This document shows positions 61,858 to 64,000 of a DNA stretch of 64,000 nt, piece after piece. Source of the stretch: Rhynchopus sp. YZ270_cl-10 (Eukaryota; Euglenozoa; Diplonemea; Diplonemida; Diplonemidae); contig OZ037899.1 of assembly GCA_964035575.1 (NCBI GenBank), forward strand, positions 1,178,001 to 1,242,000, given 5' to 3'. A program made the translations under genes and the position numbers. Numbering within the stretch: the first letter of the stretch is position 1; every line of letters begins with the position of its first letter. The notes under the pieces are model-generated. The model made no database searches. It was not told where the DNA came from and saw only the letters and a list, made by a program, of their open reading frames with translations.

Positions 61858-63343
61858 ATGTTGTCCAACACACGAGCCGCGCTGAAAGGCATGCGCTACA
61901 AGAACACGCGTAAGTCGACCCGATTCATGAAGCCCGGTGACGAGATGGAGCGCGCTCAGAGGTCGCAGACCAAGCACATGAAGCTGCGTGATCAGCAGCG
62001 CCAGACGGCGGAGGGGTATGACCAAACACCACATATCACATCACATCACATCATGTACTACTATGTGGACAGTAATGAATTTTTTTGAGGAAAAAAAGCA
62101 CCTAAAACAACTGCACAAAAACTTTCAACCCAATTCCTTCAACTGTCTCATCAAATTCTAACCACACAGAAAAGGAATTCGGGTCCAGAGAGAAGCCAGA
62201 AGCCGTCTGATACGTGACGAGTTGCTTGCAGGTCTTGAGAAGACTACCGCACCGTACACCGTACCCGAGCTCATGGACATGGTCAACAACCCAAACGCAC
62301 CGTCGGAGATGCGCCTCCCGCCTCACATTGTGGAGATGCTTGTGAAGGTCGAGAAGCAGTCACACGTGGGGAAGCCGATCAATGCCACTTCGTTAGCTTC
62401 GTCCTTCGCAGCGCGTGTGCGGACCACGAAGGTGACACCCTCCGCACGTCGCCTCGTCGACTCAGAAGCGCATTCAGACGAAGCCTCGCAGCACACAGTC
62501 GACAAACACCAGAACCAGTCGTTCATCGCACCCTTCGAGGTGGCCCCCGTCAACTACTCCTCCACCAAGGCGAAGCACCTCTTCGCACGCAACGCGAAGG
62601 TCGAAGTCACGCACATATGTGCAGAGGCAGCAGAGTTCCCGGTGCCCGACACAGACCTGCCGGAGGTCGCTTTTATTGGCATTGAAAACCGCGGGAAGAG
62701 TGCGTTGATCAACTGCCTCGCGAACAGACATCTGGTTGAGGTGGGTGACGACTCAGGGACCACCCGCGAGGTGCACTTCATTAATGCGGCCAACAGTCTG
62801 CGCATCGTTGACGTCCCCGGGTGGGTGCAACGCCGCACACGTGGCACACACAACCAAGACATGCAACGACTGAACCGAGAGTACATCAGACAACGCAGCG
62901 CGGCGGGCATCCTCAAGCGCGCTGTTGTTGTTGTGGACGGGGCGATGGGGCTTGACTACATGACGCGGATACTGCTGCGGATGCTCTCAGAGCACGAGGT
63001 TCCATTTGTCACATGCGTGACAAGAACAGACCAGTACGGGCGGGGGCACATGGTTCGCATGGTGTCGCTGTTGGAAAGCGAGTTGGAAGACTACCCAACA
63101 AGCATGGGGGTGCACCTCACGACCACAGTGCAGAAGCTTGGCATCAGCCGTCTGCAGAACGACATTGCGGAAGTAGCGCGCATAGCAGAGCTGGGGCACG
63201 TGTTGAAAAAAGACTTTTCCATCCGGGACATCCTCCCTGCAGTGGGCTACGAAAAGACCCTCCTCAGCACAATACAAAAGGGCAATCAAACACCCAGAGA
63301 GCGGCGTCGAGGGAAGCTTGCGGAAAGTGTCTCGCAAGCGTAG
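61858..63343 (+). CDS. GTPBP8: EngB/GTPBP8-type GTPase
   Basis: Exons 61858-62015 and 62170-63343 (phase 2, donor GTATGACC, acceptor CACACAG) give 443 residues. The first 70 residues are very basic, compatible with organelle targeting. G domain from about 245: G1 GIENRGKSALINC, G2 with GTTREV, G3 DVPGW, G4 TRTD (for TKxD), as in EngB/YihA. EngB proteins assist large-subunit assembly in bacteria, and GTPBP8 does so in mitochondria. Differences: G1 has IEN where RSN is usual, and G4 has Arg for Lys. Without the intron the frame would stop within T-rich DNA. A pyrimidine tract with CATCAACAG (ends 61840) precedes the start. Confidence 0.75.
62016..62169 (+). other. GTPBP8 intron
   Basis: 154 nt, phase 2. 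Contains a short ATCACATC tandem repeat near 62035. Confidence 0.8.
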
Positions 63344-63734
63344 TTTCTTCAGTTTTTATCGTTTGACATATTATCGTGAAGTTTGTCAAAAAGAAAATCC
63401 AGGGTTTTTGTACTCTATCTCCTTGCTCTAAACACATGGCAAAAACCCCACTGGAAAAAAGACTACCATAAGTAGCAGGGTTCTGTGGAGAACCCATATT
63501 AGTAGTGATCTGATGATCGGAACAGAACGAAAAAAAAGACAATAAAATAGAATGAAAAAGAACAGCAGATTTTTTTTTTAATAATAATAAATTAAAAATC
63601 CCTTTCCACACATCTCCTTCCATGCCACACTCATTTCCACCCCATGTGAACCACTGCTTTGGGTCCACTCCAACAGAAGACCTTGCACATATCATTTCAC
63701 CCTCCACAGAACACCCTTTTCTATACCCAACACG
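63344..63734. other. Spacer before the last gene
   Basis: A/T-rich 3' flank of GTPBP8, then a C-rich leader with CCTCCACAG ending at 63709. No repeat recognised. Confidence 0.6.
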
Positions 63735-64000
63735 ATGCTGCGTTTTGCAGTGCTTGCTTGCAGCATTGCTTTGAACGGTGCTTACGAGAGCGATCCGACA
63801 GATATCACAAAATACCTTGCAGAGAGAGAGGCCCTTTTGAAAGGGCAGGAAGGACTCCGTTTTGATGCCACCACAAGGGGAGCGTTGAACGCACAGGAGC
63901 AAGCTGCGAACGCTACCTTGGTGGCACTACGTGACGCCCTGCGCGTCAACATATCGCGCTTCACCGCAACCCCCCTCCGTGCTGTGAAGGACCTTGTCGA
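63735..64000 (+). CDS. 5' end of a secreted protein gene, cut by the window edge
   Basis: ATG at 63735, 26 nt after a pyrimidine-AG site, opens a frame that runs off the end with no stop (88 residues seen). A short hydrophobic N-terminus (MLRFAVLACSIALNGAY) looks like a signal peptide cut near Ala16. The mature start is acidic, then helical (KYLAEREALLKGQE, LNAQEQAANATLVALRDAL), possibly coiled coil. Family not recognised from this piece. Confidence 0.55.
   Translation, partial: MLRFAVLACSIALNGAYESDPTDITKYLAEREALLKGQEGLRFDATTRGALNAQEQAANATLVALRDALRVNISRFTATPLRAVKDLV

Overview
The window is nuclear DNA of a unicellular eukaryote (protist). Evidence: twelve protein genes interrupted by GT-AG introns (donors mostly GTATGT or GTATGC, lengths about 49 to 600 nt), standard genetic code, GC-rich coding sequence in T-rich, low-complexity intergenic DNA, microsatellites, terminal-inverted-repeat (TIR) transposons and a tyrosine-recombinase retrotransposon. 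MTG1, GTPBP8/EngB and OLA1 homologues suggest an organelle that still makes ribosomes. All twelve supported genes lie on the + strand, and most have a pyrimidine tract plus AG 15 to 85 nt before the ATG. This fits co-directional transcription with spliced-leader trans-splicing, as in Euglenozoa (a diplonemid-like organism would fit). Ordinary 5' UTR introns are not excluded and I cannot place the lineage with confidence.

Layout. 1-3860: T-rich intergenic DNA with three small TIR elements. 4314-5192: an unrecognised gene. 5519-15283: a very large gene whose product joins two ADP-ribosyltransferase (ART) modules, ankyrin repeats and a cyclic-nucleotide-gated-type channel with a CNB domain. 15284-19834: repeats and small fragments. 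20025-28927: three host genes in a row, RBM42 (RRM protein), TBC1D23 (TBC plus rhodanese, with an acidic LF-motif tail) and MTG1 (circularly permuted GTPase). 28928-36546: a hAT-type element and a 5.4-kb Ngaro-like DIRS retrotransposon sitting inside a (TCC)n microsatellite. 37009-38541: a MATE-type transporter. 38542-44311: nested transposon cluster, including a 1.2-kb near-perfect palindrome. 44312-47723: secreted/membrane protein with six CUB-like repeats. 47724-55644: satellite array and several TIR elements, one inserted in another repeat with a 6-bp target duplication. 55645-64000: small membrane protein, OLA1, an unrecognised gene, GTPBP8/EngB and the 5' end of a secreted protein gene.

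Three themes stand out. First, the ART/ankyrin/channel fusion is a domain combination I do not know from any described family. Second, many unrelated TIR elements share one design: a roughly 10-nt segment of the terminal repeat is amplified into internal tandem or palindromic arrays. Third, dispersed repeats (called R1 to R9 here) fill most of the longer introns and lie next to splice acceptors, and the B repeat of the retrotransposon is nearly identical to the leader region of RBM42. The genes are not an operon and do not form one obvious pathway, although MTG1, GTPBP8 and OLA1 all touch ribosome biogenesis or translation.
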